Below, piece by piece: positions 1 to 5,941 of a DNA stretch of 5,941 nt; position 1 is the first letter of the stretch; each line of letters begins with the position of its first letter. Location of the stretch: contig JBAXDX010000121.1 of NCBI GenBank assembly GCA_037140715.1, forward strand, positions 1 to 5,941, in the 5' to 3' direction. The stretch comes from JAUZPB01 sp037140715. Lineage in GTDB: Bacteria > Bacteroidota > Ignavibacteria > Ignavibacteriales > SURF-24. A program made the translations under genes and the position numbers. The notes beneath the pieces are model-generated. The model was not told where the DNA came from, did no database searches, and was given only the letters and a program-made list of their open reading frames with translations.

Positions 1-518
1 ATCTTTCACAGGGCGAATGCCCTGTGCTGTTATATTCTGCCCCTTCAGGGCAAATTCTGTCGGAAGGCGTTTGTTGCTCCACTTTGCATACGCAACCGCG
101 TCATTCCGGCTTACATGTATTACCGGATAATCCTTCTTTCCGCTGCTTCTTGGTTTTCCATCCGCTCCGCATCGCCAGTTTACTCCGCTCTCTGCCTTAA
201 ATTCTGAACCGGTCCAGACATAACTCCACCCCTCTTTTTCCGCATCTGTTTTATAACCCGCAGCATTAATAAATTTCTCAAACCCGCCCACTGTAACTTC
301 ATACTTATCCATATAAAAACTGCTTACTTCCACTCTGTGTACAGGCTTTTCATCCTTATCTCCGTTATCGCTGCCCATCATAAATGAACCTCTTCAACAT
401 ACACCATATTCTCATTAGTATTTCCATGTTTGATAACCGTTTCACGCGAACCCCCGCCACAACTCATAACCGCAAATGAAATTGTTAATGACAGTAAGAC
501 TAAAATAAGTTTACGCAT
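1..518 (-). pseudogene. Frameshifted SUMF1/FGE-family lipoprotein (runs off left edge)
   Basis: The frame opens with ATG at 516-518, five bases after GGAGG (523-527). It begins MRKLILVLL and has a hydrophobic signal segment ending at Cys20 (AVMSC), a plausible lipobox for a signal peptidase II lipoprotein. After MVYVE the frame shifts and meets TGA at 378-380 (codon 47). Adding one G near 391-393 restores the family sequence VEGGSFMMGSDNGD, followed by EKPVHRVEV, SFYMDKYEVT, AGYKTDAEKEGWSYVW, VNWRC, PVIHVSRNDAVAYAKW and NKRLPTE. This is the N-terminal half of a formylglycine-generating-enzyme/sulfatase-modifying-factor domain. Members without the catalytic cysteines are common in this family and have varied roles. 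After LPTE the expected AEWEYAARGG core is absent and the translation becomes FALKGQNITAQGIRPVKD, apparently from a palindromic element. The usual HVSWNDA motif reads HVSRNDA. Two lesions plus a lost core point to a dead gene. A sequencing error could explain the frameshift alone. Confidence 0.82.
7..54 (-). repeat. Double-hairpin palindromic element at the broken lipoprotein end
   Basis: Two hairpins lie side by side. Positions 7-14 (CACAGGGC) pair perfectly with 19-26 (GCCCTGTG) around a 4-base loop. GCCC at 39-42 pairs with GGGC at 48-51 around a 5-base loop, and the stem extends outward by three pairs on the minus strand (36-54, one G-U). The element starts exactly where the lipoprotein reading stops resembling its family (after LPTE, about position 54). 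From memory, similar CCCTGAAGGGGC / CAGGGC..GCCCTG hairpin pairs, translated as ALKGQN-AQG, are scattered in Bacteroidota intergenic regions. I could not check this here. The alternative is ordinary coding sequence that happens to fold. Confidence 0.5.
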
Positions 519-566
519 AGAACCTCCAGGTAGTTAAATAAGATTAAGAATAAATAATTAATAGAA

Positions 567-599
567 CCTGAAAAAAAACAAATCAGATTATTTTTTCGG
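567..599 (-). terminator. A/T-rich stem-loop overlapping the fumC stop
   Basis: On the minus strand CCGAAAAAA (591-599) pairs with the run of T and C and the closing GG at 567-576, with one bulge. A short AAT/ATT inner stem overlaps the TAA stop of fumC (588-590). The eight-T run at 571-578 is inside the 3' arm, not after a GC-rich stem, so this is not a classical terminator. The rest of the 69-bp gap to the lipoprotein start is AT-rich, with only the GGAGG at 523-527. Confidence 0.3.
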
Positions 600-1979
600 T
601 CCTGTCATCTCTTCAGGACGTACAACCTCATCAAACTTTTCAGCCGATAAAAGATTCAGTTCAACCGCCGCTTCCTTTAATGTCTTGTTCTCTTTATGCG
701 CTTTCTTGGCAACCTTAGCCGCGTTGTCGTAACCAATGTGCGGATTAAGCGATGTAACAAGCATCAGGGAATTTGTAAGATGTTTTTTAATATTATCCGT
801 ATTTGCAGTAATGCCGGCTACACAATTATCCGTAAAACTTTCGCACGTATCGGAGATAAGCTTTATTGACTGAAGCAAATTAAAAATAATCACAGGCTTA
901 AAAACATTCAGCTCGAAATTCCCCATTGCTCCGCCGAAGTTAATTGCAACATCATTACCGAAAACCTGTGCGCATACCATCGTCATAGCTTCTGACTGCG
1001 TAGGATTAACCTTCCCCGGCATAATAGAACTGCCCGGTTCGTTCTCAGGCAGATTTAATTCACCTATACCGCACCTTGGACCGGACCCAAGCCAGCGGAC
1101 ATCGTTTGCAATCTTCATTAAAGAAGCCGCCAGCGTTTTCATTACTCCTGAAGCTTCAACCATCGCGTCATGCGCTGCAAGTCCTTCATACTTATTTCTT
1201 CCGGTTATAAACGGAAGACCCGTCAGTTCAGCGATACGCTTCGCGGATTTTACCGCAAAGTCAGGATGTGTATTTAAGCCCGTGCCAACCGCTGTGCCGC
1301 CAAGTGCAAGTTCATTCAGCCTTGGCAGACAACAATCGATTCTTTCAAGTCCGTTAGTCAGCATCTGAACGTAACCGGAAAACTCCTGTCCCAGCGTAAG
1401 CGGAGTTGCATCCATAAGGTGCGTACGTCCTATTTTTATTATATCCTTAAACTCTTCCTGCTTTATTTTAAAAGCATCCCTTAGTTTTGTTACCATCGGA
1501 ATAAGTCTTCCATGTATTTCCCCGACTGCCGCAATATGCATTGCCGTAGGGAAAGTATCATTCGAAGACTGCGCCTTATTTACATCATCATTTGGATGAA
1601 CCGGTTTCTTACTCCCCATTTCACCGCCTGCAAGTTCAATCGCCCGGTTGGAAATAACCTCGTTGGCATTCATATTAGTCTGCGTACCGCTGCCGGTCTG
1701 CCATACCACAAGCGGGAAATGCTCGTCAAGTCTGCCTTCGATTACTTCGTCTGCGGCACGGACAATAAGATCAGCTTTCTCAGCTGATAAAATGCCGAGT
1801 TCTTTATTTGTCAGCGCGGCAGCTTTCTTTAAAATGCCAAGCGCCCTGATAAGAGGCCGCGGGAATCTTTCTCCGCCTATCTTAAAATTCTGAATTGACC
1901 TGGCAGTCTGCGCGCCATAATACATATTATCAGGCACCTGTATTTCGCCCATGCTGTCAGATTCTGTTCTAAAGTCCAT
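588..1979 (-). CDS. fumC: Fumarate hydratase, class II (FumC)
   Basis: This 463-residue protein matches the usual length of class II fumarase, the iron-free homotetramer that interconverts fumarate and L-malate in the cytoplasmic TCA cycle. Superfamily landmarks are all present: TGSGTQTNMN (95-104), HPNDDVN and SSND (128-141), GRTHLMDATPLTLGQE (184-199) with the catalytic-site His188, and GSSIMPGKVNPTQSEA (316-331) with Ser318 on the mobile loop, plus Lys323 and Asn325. His188 and Ser318 fall at the same numbers as in E. coli FumC. The loop reads PGKVNPTQ, as in fumarases, whereas aspartases typically have PAKVNP, so AspA is unlikely. The ATG at 1977-1979 follows a strong GAGGAG (1985-1990) with a five-base spacer. 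The gene stands 151 bp from the nuclease gene upstream, and a candidate promoter element lies in that gap. No lesion or odd codon use is visible. Confidence 0.97.
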   Translation of the reverse strand: MDFRTESDSMGEIQVPDNMYYGAQTARSIQNFKIGGERFPRPLIRALGILKKAAALTNKELGILSAEKADLIVRAADEVIEGRLDEHFPLVVWQTGSGTQTNMNANEVISNRAIELAGGEMGSKKPVHPNDDVNKAQSSNDTFPTAMHIAAVGEIHGRLIPMVTKLRDAFKIKQEEFKDIIKIGRTHLMDATPLTLGQEFSGYVQMLTNGLERIDCCLPRLNELALGGTAVGTGLNTHPDFAVKSAKRIAELTGLPFITGRNKYEGLAAHDAMVEASGVMKTLAASLMKIANDVRWLGSGPRCGIGELNLPENEPGSSIMPGKVNPTQSEAMTMVCAQVFGNDVAINFGGAMGNFELNVFKPVIIFNLLQSIKLISDTCESFTDNCVAGITANTDNIKKHLTNSLMLVTSLNPHIGYDNAAKVAKKAHKENKTLKEAAVELNLLSAEKFDEVVRPEEMTGPKK

Positions 1980-1984
1980 GACTT

Positions 1985-1990
1985 CTCCTC
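1985..1990 (-). promoter_or_regulatory. Ribosome binding site of fumC
   Basis: GAGGAG lies five bases before the ATG at 1979 and fixes that start. The lipoprotein gene also has a good site (GGAGG, 523-527). The nuclease and lptD genes have no comparable site. Confidence 0.8.
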
Positions 1991-2040
1991 GATTAGATTA
2001 GGTTTATAACCAGATATAAGTTTTGCCAGGAAAATTAAGG

Positions 2041-2048
2041 CAAAGATA
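2041..2048 (-). promoter_or_regulatory. Candidate -7 promoter element for fumC
   Basis: The minus strand reads TATCTTTG, an exact fit to the Bacteroidota housekeeping -7 element TAnnTTTG. It lies 61 bases before the fumC start codon. No TTG is found at the usual spacing of about 19-20 bases upstream; the nearest are 9 and 30 bases away. Only half of the promoter is therefore supported. Confidence 0.28.
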
Positions 2049-2069
2049 TGTTATAGTCAACGAAAAGGA

Positions 2070-2097
2070 ATGCGGTACCAAAAACTATTTGGAGCAT
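2070..2097 (-). terminator. Stem-loop between the nuclease gene and fumC
   Basis: On the minus strand ATGC (2097-2094) and CCAAA (2092-2088) pair with TTTGG (2082-2078) and GCAT (2073-2070), leaving an internal loop. TCCTTTTCG follows. It lies 33 bases past the TAG of the nuclease gene and just before the fumC promoter candidate, so it may end the nuclease transcript. The stem is short and the T tract poor. Confidence 0.33.
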
Positions 2098-2130
2098 ACC
2101 ATTGTTAATTTCTTCCGCAAACATCGGTAA

Positions 2131-2580
2131 CTATACCCCAAAGAGTTTTCTAATTTCAGCATTTGAGATTGAATTACTTTTTTCATCATCGGAGTCCGAC
2201 TGTTTTTTGTGCGTAAGCTCTCCGGCGAACTTCTCGCTTGAAATAACTTCGCACCGGCACACGTTCGCGAACTGCATCAGGTTATGGTCCGAACTTACAA
2301 GTATTATCGTTCTTGGGTTACACGCCTGCTCAATAAGCCGCTTAATCTGGTCATCGGCAGACTGTCTGTCAGAATAATAAATCTTTGCTGCCACCGTCCT
2401 GATAACAGTTTTCTGATAACCATCAAAGCATAAACTTACCTTAACCTGTTTGCCCTGAAAATAATTCTCTATCATAAAGACAACCTTTTCCCGTGCCGTC
2501 TGTCCGTCTTTATGCATTATAGTCTGAAGAGACTTAATCTTTCCTATTAAGTTATTCCCATCAATGATATAGTGTTTCAT
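2131..2580 (-). CDS. YacP/NYN-family PIN-like ribonuclease
   Basis: The product is a 149-residue soluble protein of the YacP/NYN (DUF901) type, a PIN-like fold whose clustered acidic residues bind the metal for RNA cleavage. B. subtilis YacP (Rae1) is a ribosome-associated mRNA endonuclease; the same role here is inference. Seen in the sequence: MKHYIIDGNNLIG at the N-terminus (Asp7), CFDG (Asp53), IYYSDRQSADDQIKRLI (Asp76, Asp77) and ILVSSDHNLM (Asp98), which match the acidic positions of the fold in order. A charged linker (SDSDDEK, 128-134) and a short tail, AEIRKLFGV, follow. An ATG nine codons earlier (2605-2607) is open, but family members begin directly at the first strand (M-x-x-I-D-G), so 2580 is preferred. 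Neither start has a clear Shine-Dalgarno sequence. Gaps of 151 bp to fumC and 135 bp to lptD argue against a tight operon. Confidence 0.85.
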   Translation of the reverse strand: MKHYIIDGNNLIGKIKSLQTIMHKDGQTAREKVVFMIENYFQGKQVKVSLCFDGYQKTVIRTVAAKIYYSDRQSADDQIKRLIEQACNPRTIILVSSDHNLMQFANVCRCEVISSEKFAGELTHKKQSDSDDEKSNSISNAEIRKLFGV

Positions 2581-2663
2581 AATTATACCAGCCTGTATAT
2601 TAAACATACCGCCCGATAACTCCGGGTAAAAATGATAATCTGCAAGTATCCATTTTATTTATC

Positions 2664-2688
2664 ATACTCATTTATCTGAAACGAGTAT
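2664..2688 (-). other. Stem-loop after lptD
   Basis: ATACTC plus four more pairs form a 10-bp stem around a 5-base loop (arms 2664-2673 and 2679-2688). The one imperfect pair is a G-U wobble in the minus-strand RNA but an A-C mismatch in plus-strand RNA, which favours leftward transcription. It lies 28 bases past the lptD stop. No T run follows, so it may stabilise the 3' end of the lptD message or be a weak terminator. Confidence 0.4.
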
Positions 2689-2715
2689 TATTATGAGAGA
2701 ACCGCCGGTCAGTTT

Positions 2716-5313
2716 TTACCTGCCGCTGTACTGCCCTCTCGAACGCTCAAGTTTTATATCACGCAACTGTGAAGCCTTTATCCTGATCTCAAACCTGTAC
2801 CCCTGCCATGAGCCAGTCGGATTCCATGTGAAGTTCATCTCCCAGCAATGTAAATCTTTGTATATCCTGACTTCGGGATACAGGAACTGTTTTGTCTGAA
2901 CATCATAGTTGCCGGTAGCGGATACTTTAAGACTCGGAGTCAGGTTAAAATTAACATTGCTGTAAATATTCGTTGCTTTTGTCTGCCGCAACGGATTGCT
3001 TTTATCCGTGTTATAAGTCAGGCTTAAAGACAAATCCCAGGGGATACTGTAATCAGGCGATACCTCATTATTAAGCCCCGTATATTCACTTCTCTGTCCC
3101 GTTAATTGCGGGAATACCGGCTGATTTCTGTCTTCAGCATTCTTATCAGTAAAACCCTTCAGCTTCTCAGCCGATAAGTTAATGCCCGCACTTAAAGAAA
3201 ACCTTGTAAGCCTCAGCAGACCGCCACCCTGCCGAGATGCAAGATAACTGTTTGAAATTCCCATAGTAGTATAATCAAAATCATAGAACGAATAAGAGGA
3301 TGTTCCGTTCAGGTCAAGTATGCCGGCTATCTGAGTCCTGTAATTCAGGTACATGTCCCCCAGTCTGCGCTCAATACCGGGAGCAAAATTGTAATTCGTT
3401 GAGGCAGTAAGATGGATAATCTGAATTTTCTTTGATTCCGATGTTGTATCACCCGGATCTTTTTGCGTTTTTAATTCAAGATTATTATCGAGATTAAAGT
3501 TAATCGTCTGACTCTCTGACTGCGGTGCTCCGCCATAGATTCCTTTCTGATATTTATCATACTTTATCGTGCGTCCCTTATCATCTGTATAATTGCCATA
3601 ATAACCCCACGCCGGCGTTGAGAAATCAGGCGTATAATTATATGAAATCGAAGGCGACAGCGTATGCCTGACAGCCTCAACGCCAAATACCCGCGGCTGT
3701 ACTATTCCATAAAGCCTGGTTGAAGCACCGATGCCAAAGCTGAAATATCTTACTGCGCTGATTCTGTCCTTGTCGCGCAGGAATGTCGTGTCAGCTTTCC
3801 CGTTATAGCTGCCGTTCGGAACGGTTTCAGCTTCGGTTATTTTGGAATACCACTTTTCCGTATAGTTTATCACCGGCGAAATACTAAAATATCCTGCTTT
3901 AGGAGAAGCATTAGCCGCGACTGAATGCTGAATGCCCGCCCTGCTGTCCGATTCCCCATGAACTACTGTATGTTCATTCTGAAGCTGCCCGCTATACGAA
4001 TAACCTATAAGATCATACCACTTTGCCCGTGCCGGGTCGTAGCCTTTCTTCTTCCTGAACGGATACGACTGCGACATATTAAACGAAAGTGAAGGCAGTG
4101 TCTCGGTAATATTGCCAATCTGAGTTGTATCCGCGCTGTTTAATATCTGAGTACGCTGATAGCCCAGAGAAAGTGAGTTGCCTGATTCCTCAAACGAATG
4201 AAAGAGATTAGCATTTGAGGTAATCTGCTGTGTTAAGGCATCGTTCCGGGTGTAACTTGTATTATTGATGTAAGCCTTAGATGAAATATACATCAGGTTT
4301 GCGTCAAGCTGCGTGTTTGGGTCGATACGCTGGTTATGATTAACCGCAATCTGCCAGTTTGAGTTCTCGTTATATGACGGATCCGACTTAAACCCAGTAT
4401 GAAGCCCTGAATAGCCGAGCCGGATGTTCCCGTTAAGGCTGTAGCGTTTTGCATACCTGATACTGCTACTGAGATTATAACCACCGCGAAGATAAATATC
4501 GCTGAGCAGGTTCATATCCATATAATCATTCATCGCCCAGAAGTACCCTAAGTGAGAAAAATACCGCCCCCATGCAGCGCTTTGACCATACGCCGGAGTT
4601 ATTATGCCGGAGCGCCTTCCCGTCTCGTTGGGAAATACACCAAACGGTAGCGGAACAGGCAACGGAACTCCGCCGATATAAAGCCATATCCATTTGGCAA
4701 TTATCTGCTCCTTCAGGACTACCTTCATCTCCTTAGCAGCAAAGAAAAAATGAGAAGTATCTGCGTTGCACGTTGTATAAGCACCATCTTTTATAAAATA
4801 AGTATCCCTGCTCATCTTTTTGACCCTTGAGCCACTGTAAAGACTCCCCTCTGCCTTATTCTTAGCAACAGAAATCAGTCCGCGCTGTGTCTTAAAGTTA
4901 TATGAAAGCTTTTCCCCCATATAAACTTCGCCTGCCTCAGACATAACTGGAGTTCCTTTAAGCTTTATCTTTGCCGTATCCGCCGTATCAACCCTTCCGC
5001 CTGCCTGAACTTCATTCAGATTAAAATCCACAGCAATGTTTTCGCTCTTAAGCACGGTAGTTTTATATTTCAGCTCGCCGCGACCGTAAATTTCAAGTTT
5101 CCGCACATCCACGTAAAATATAAGCGAATCAGAACCGCTGGAATAGATGACAGCGTCAATATCGGACCGGCTTTTCTTTGCAGAATCTTTAACGGCGGAG
5201 CTAAGGCTGTCCTGCAGAGGAACGGGCACAGTTCTCTTAGAAACAGAATCAGCCGTCTGAGACCAGACAGCGCTGTTTAATAACAAGAGGAATATAGTCA
5301 GTTTAAGATTCAT
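2716..5313 (-). CDS. lptD: LPS-assembly protein LptD (OstA-like), Bacteroidota type
   Basis: The predicted 865-residue outer-membrane protein would insert lipopolysaccharide into the outer leaflet as the end point of the Lpt pathway. MNLKLTIFLLLLNSAVWS is a clear signal peptide, cleaved before Gln19. About residues 50-220 form the OstA/LptA-like periplasmic domain. Motifs typical of the Bacteroidota family follow: DGAYTTCNADTSHFFF (176-191), PVPLPFGVFPN (219-229) and RRSGIITPAYGQ (233-244). From about 245 to the end come alternating aromatic and polar strands with polar loops, as in a large beta-barrel, closing with HCWEMNFTWNPTG and GYRFEIRIKASQLRD. The ATG at 5311-5313 was chosen because it opens the signal peptide. 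The frame stays open upstream to a TTG at 5361, but that would add 16 residues ahead of the signal. No Shine-Dalgarno sequence precedes the ATG. The only two cysteines are Cys182 and Cys823. The LptE partner is not in the window. Confidence 0.93.
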   Translation of the reverse strand: MNLKLTIFLLLLNSAVWSQTADSVSKRTVPVPLQDSLSSAVKDSAKKSRSDIDAVIYSSGSDSLIFYVDVRKLEIYGRGELKYKTTVLKSENIAVDFNLNEVQAGGRVDTADTAKIKLKGTPVMSEAGEVYMGEKLSYNFKTQRGLISVAKNKAEGSLYSGSRVKKMSRDTYFIKDGAYTTCNADTSHFFFAAKEMKVVLKEQIIAKWIWLYIGGVPLPVPLPFGVFPNETGRRSGIITPAYGQSAAWGRYFSHLGYFWAMNDYMDMNLLSDIYLRGGYNLSSSIRYAKRYSLNGNIRLGYSGLHTGFKSDPSYNENSNWQIAVNHNQRIDPNTQLDANLMYISSKAYINNTSYTRNDALTQQITSNANLFHSFEESGNSLSLGYQRTQILNSADTTQIGNITETLPSLSFNMSQSYPFRKKKGYDPARAKWYDLIGYSYSGQLQNEHTVVHGESDSRAGIQHSVAANASPKAGYFSISPVINYTEKWYSKITEAETVPNGSYNGKADTTFLRDKDRISAVRYFSFGIGASTRLYGIVQPRVFGVEAVRHTLSPSISYNYTPDFSTPAWGYYGNYTDDKGRTIKYDKYQKGIYGGAPQSESQTINFNLDNNLELKTQKDPGDTTSESKKIQIIHLTASTNYNFAPGIERRLGDMYLNYRTQIAGILDLNGTSSYSFYDFDYTTMGISNSYLASRQGGGLLRLTRFSLSAGINLSAEKLKGFTDKNAEDRNQPVFPQLTGQRSEYTGLNNEVSPDYSIPWDLSLSLTYNTDKSNPLRQTKATNIYSNVNFNLTPSLKVSATGNYDVQTKQFLYPEVRIYKDLHCWEMNFTWNPTGSWQGYRFEIRIKASQLRDIKLERSRGQYSGR

Positions 5314-5642
5314 GCGAAAAAGAGAACGGGTAAATGTGTTCAAATAACCAATGACATGCAAAAACAGATATCCCTGCCGTTCAACTGTTAAAATGCTGTG
5401 TATGTTTCTGGTAAAAATAACAAAATATAGGCTGAAATTATAGAATTAAAGAGCGGACAGGGAGACATTTGGTCTAAAAAACTTTTTGAGAAGCAATCCC
5501 GGATATAAAATTGCTTCAGATATTTATAAATTGGGGAACCTCCGACAATACCCGTGTAAAAGAAGCCTTTGGCCAAAGCCTGCAAAAGACCCAGACATAT
5601 CTCAAAAGTCATTTTAGGTTAATGAGTAAATAACAGGCAGAT
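5314..5642. other. Intergenic region upstream of lptD, no supported gene
   Basis: The stretch lies between the array terminator and lptD. A 74-codon frame (5388-5612, minus, starting MTFEICLGLLQALAKG and containing FFYTGIVGGSP) spans much of it. It has no recognisable domain or clear ribosome site, and contains an 8-bp inverted repeat and a 12-bp palindrome, CTTTGGCCAAAG (5567-5578), so I do not call it a gene. A TATATTTTG at 5421-5429 (minus) weakly resembles a -7 element for lptD, with no convincing partner upstream. The region probably holds the lptD promoter and leader. Confidence 0.5.
5490..5517 (-). repeat. 8-bp perfect inverted repeat
   Basis: GAAGCAAT (5490-5497) and ATTGCTTC (5510-5517) are perfect reverse complements around a 12-base loop. 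On the minus strand the hairpin is followed, after TCAAAAAG, by six T (GTTTTTTAG), so it could be a weak leftward terminator or a leader structure ahead of lptD. No function can be assigned. Confidence 0.45.
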
Positions 5643-5680
5643 AAAAAAGGCTTACTCCGGCCGGCCGGCAAATAGTAAGC
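5643..5680 (-). terminator. Intrinsic terminator downstream of the repeat array
   Basis: On the minus strand GCTTACT (5680-5674) pairs perfectly with AGTAAGC (5656-5650). Between the arms lies the self-complementary CCGGCCGGCCGG (5657-5668), which can fold as an inner GC stem. One C and then six T (5648-5643) follow. This is the most convincing Rho-independent terminator in the window. It shows that transcription arrives leftward from the repeat array or from a gene beyond the right edge. It also lies upstream of the stop of the 106-codon frame that crosses the array. Confidence 0.75.
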
Positions 5681-5697
5681 AGGCAAAATAAATTTCC

Positions 5698-5729
5698 ATG
5701 ACATACTGGCCAGGTGCAAAGTATGTCAT
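5698..5729 (-). repeat. 9-bp inverted repeat at the array edge
   Basis: ATGACATAC (5698-5706) is the perfect reverse complement of GTATGTCAT (5721-5729), with a 14-base loop holding TGGCCA and CAGGTGCA. The right arm overlaps the first bases of repeat unit 1, and CAGGTGCA at 5711-5718 is the core of the array dyad. The segment therefore looks like a degenerate or inverted end unit of the array. It precedes the terminator in the leftward transcript. Confidence 0.6.
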
Positions 5730-5941
5730 AGAACATCTTTTTGCCTGTCCTGCAGGTGCGGGACATGTCATAGAACGTCTTTTTGCTTATCCTGCAGGTG
5801 CAGGACATGTCATAGAACGTCTTTTTGCCTGTCCTGCAGGTGCAGGACATGTCATAGAACGTCTTTTTGCCTGTCCTGCAGGTGCAGGACATGTCATAGA
5901 ACGTCTTTTTGCTTATCCTGCAGGTGCAGGACATGTCATAG
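5723..5941 (-). repeat. 42-bp tandem repeat array with internal dyads (incomplete)
   Basis: Five full units start at 5723, 5765, 5807, 5849 and 5891, and a sixth begins at 5933 and is cut by the window edge. Each unit is 24 bases starting ATGTCATAGAAC, then the 18-base dyad GTCCTGCAGGTGCAGGAC (8+8 bp around GG; 5747-5764 and every 42 bases). GACATGTC palindromes span the unit joints. Units 3 and 4 are identical. Units 2 and 5 are identical to each other and differ from 3/4 by two transitions (CCTG to TTAT-type change). Unit 1 has two other changes. The period is 14 codons, so a minus frame (5614-5934) reads as a Cys-rich repeat MSCTCRTGKKTFYD. At least four of the six frames are open in the unit, and that frame runs through the terminator, so coding is not supported. 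The strand given is that implied by the terminator. Confidence 0.9.

Noticed and set aside
1512..2899. Plus-strand open frames over fumC, the nuclease gene and the lptD end
   Set aside because: They are short, lie antisense to well-supported genes, and have no family-like sequence or ribosome sites.
641..3177. CAGCYGATAA repeated at 641-650, 1781-1790 and 3168-3177
   Set aside because: All three are in-frame codings of the same short peptide (LSAEK) in fumC (twice) and lptD, so I read this as chance protein similarity and not a DNA motif.
5314..5361. 16-residue N-terminal extension of LptD from a TTG at 5361
   Set aside because: It would sit before a complete signal peptide that begins at the ATG at 5313, and no ribosome site supports the TTG.
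5614..5934. 106-codon Cys-rich repeat protein frame
   Set aside because: The 42-bp unit is a multiple of three and open in at least four of the six frames, so openness means little. The frame also crosses a strong terminator before its stop, and its start lies within the array.
5723..5941. CRISPR-like array (palindromic repeats at regular spacing)
   Set aside because: The 24-base segments between dyads are nearly identical from unit to unit, so there are no unique spacers, and no cas gene is in the window.

Overview
The window is a leftward-reading (minus strand) stretch of ordinary chromosome at roughly 40-45% GC by eye. It most likely comes from a member of the Bacteroidota/Ignavibacteriota group. 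The best evidence is the long LptD-like outer-membrane protein, which has the Bacteroidota-type motifs and not the proteobacterial ones. An SUMF1-type lipoprotein, two genes without Shine-Dalgarno sequences, and a TAnnTTTG-like promoter element fit this, but the class or genus cannot be fixed from the sequence.

Layout, right to left (direction of transcription): (1) 5723-5941 is a 42-bp tandem repeat array running off the right edge, each unit carrying an 8+8 bp dyad. It is followed by a 9-bp inverted repeat and a good intrinsic terminator at 5643-5680, which implies that the array is transcribed leftward. (2) 5314-5642 has no gene I can defend, but holds an 8-bp inverted repeat and a 12-bp palindrome inside a doubtful 74-codon frame. 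(3) 2716-5313 is lptD, for LPS assembly at the outer membrane. (4) 2131-2580 is a small YacP/NYN-type (PIN-like) nuclease. (5) 588-1979 is fumC, a class II fumarase with every catalytic motif present. (6) 1-518 is a lipoprotein of the formylglycine-generating-enzyme (SUMF1) family. It is broken by a one-base frameshift near its N-terminus, and its conserved core is replaced at the left edge by a double-hairpin element.

The intact genes (envelope biogenesis, RNA metabolism, TCA cycle) do not form an obvious functional pathway. Gaps of 135-151 bp containing stem-loops suggest separate transcription units rather than one operon. I see no transposase, tRNA, CRISPR or defence gene. The parts most worth a second look are the transcribed palindromic 42-bp array and the palindromic element at the broken end of the lipoprotein gene. 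No clear new enzymatic system is visible.
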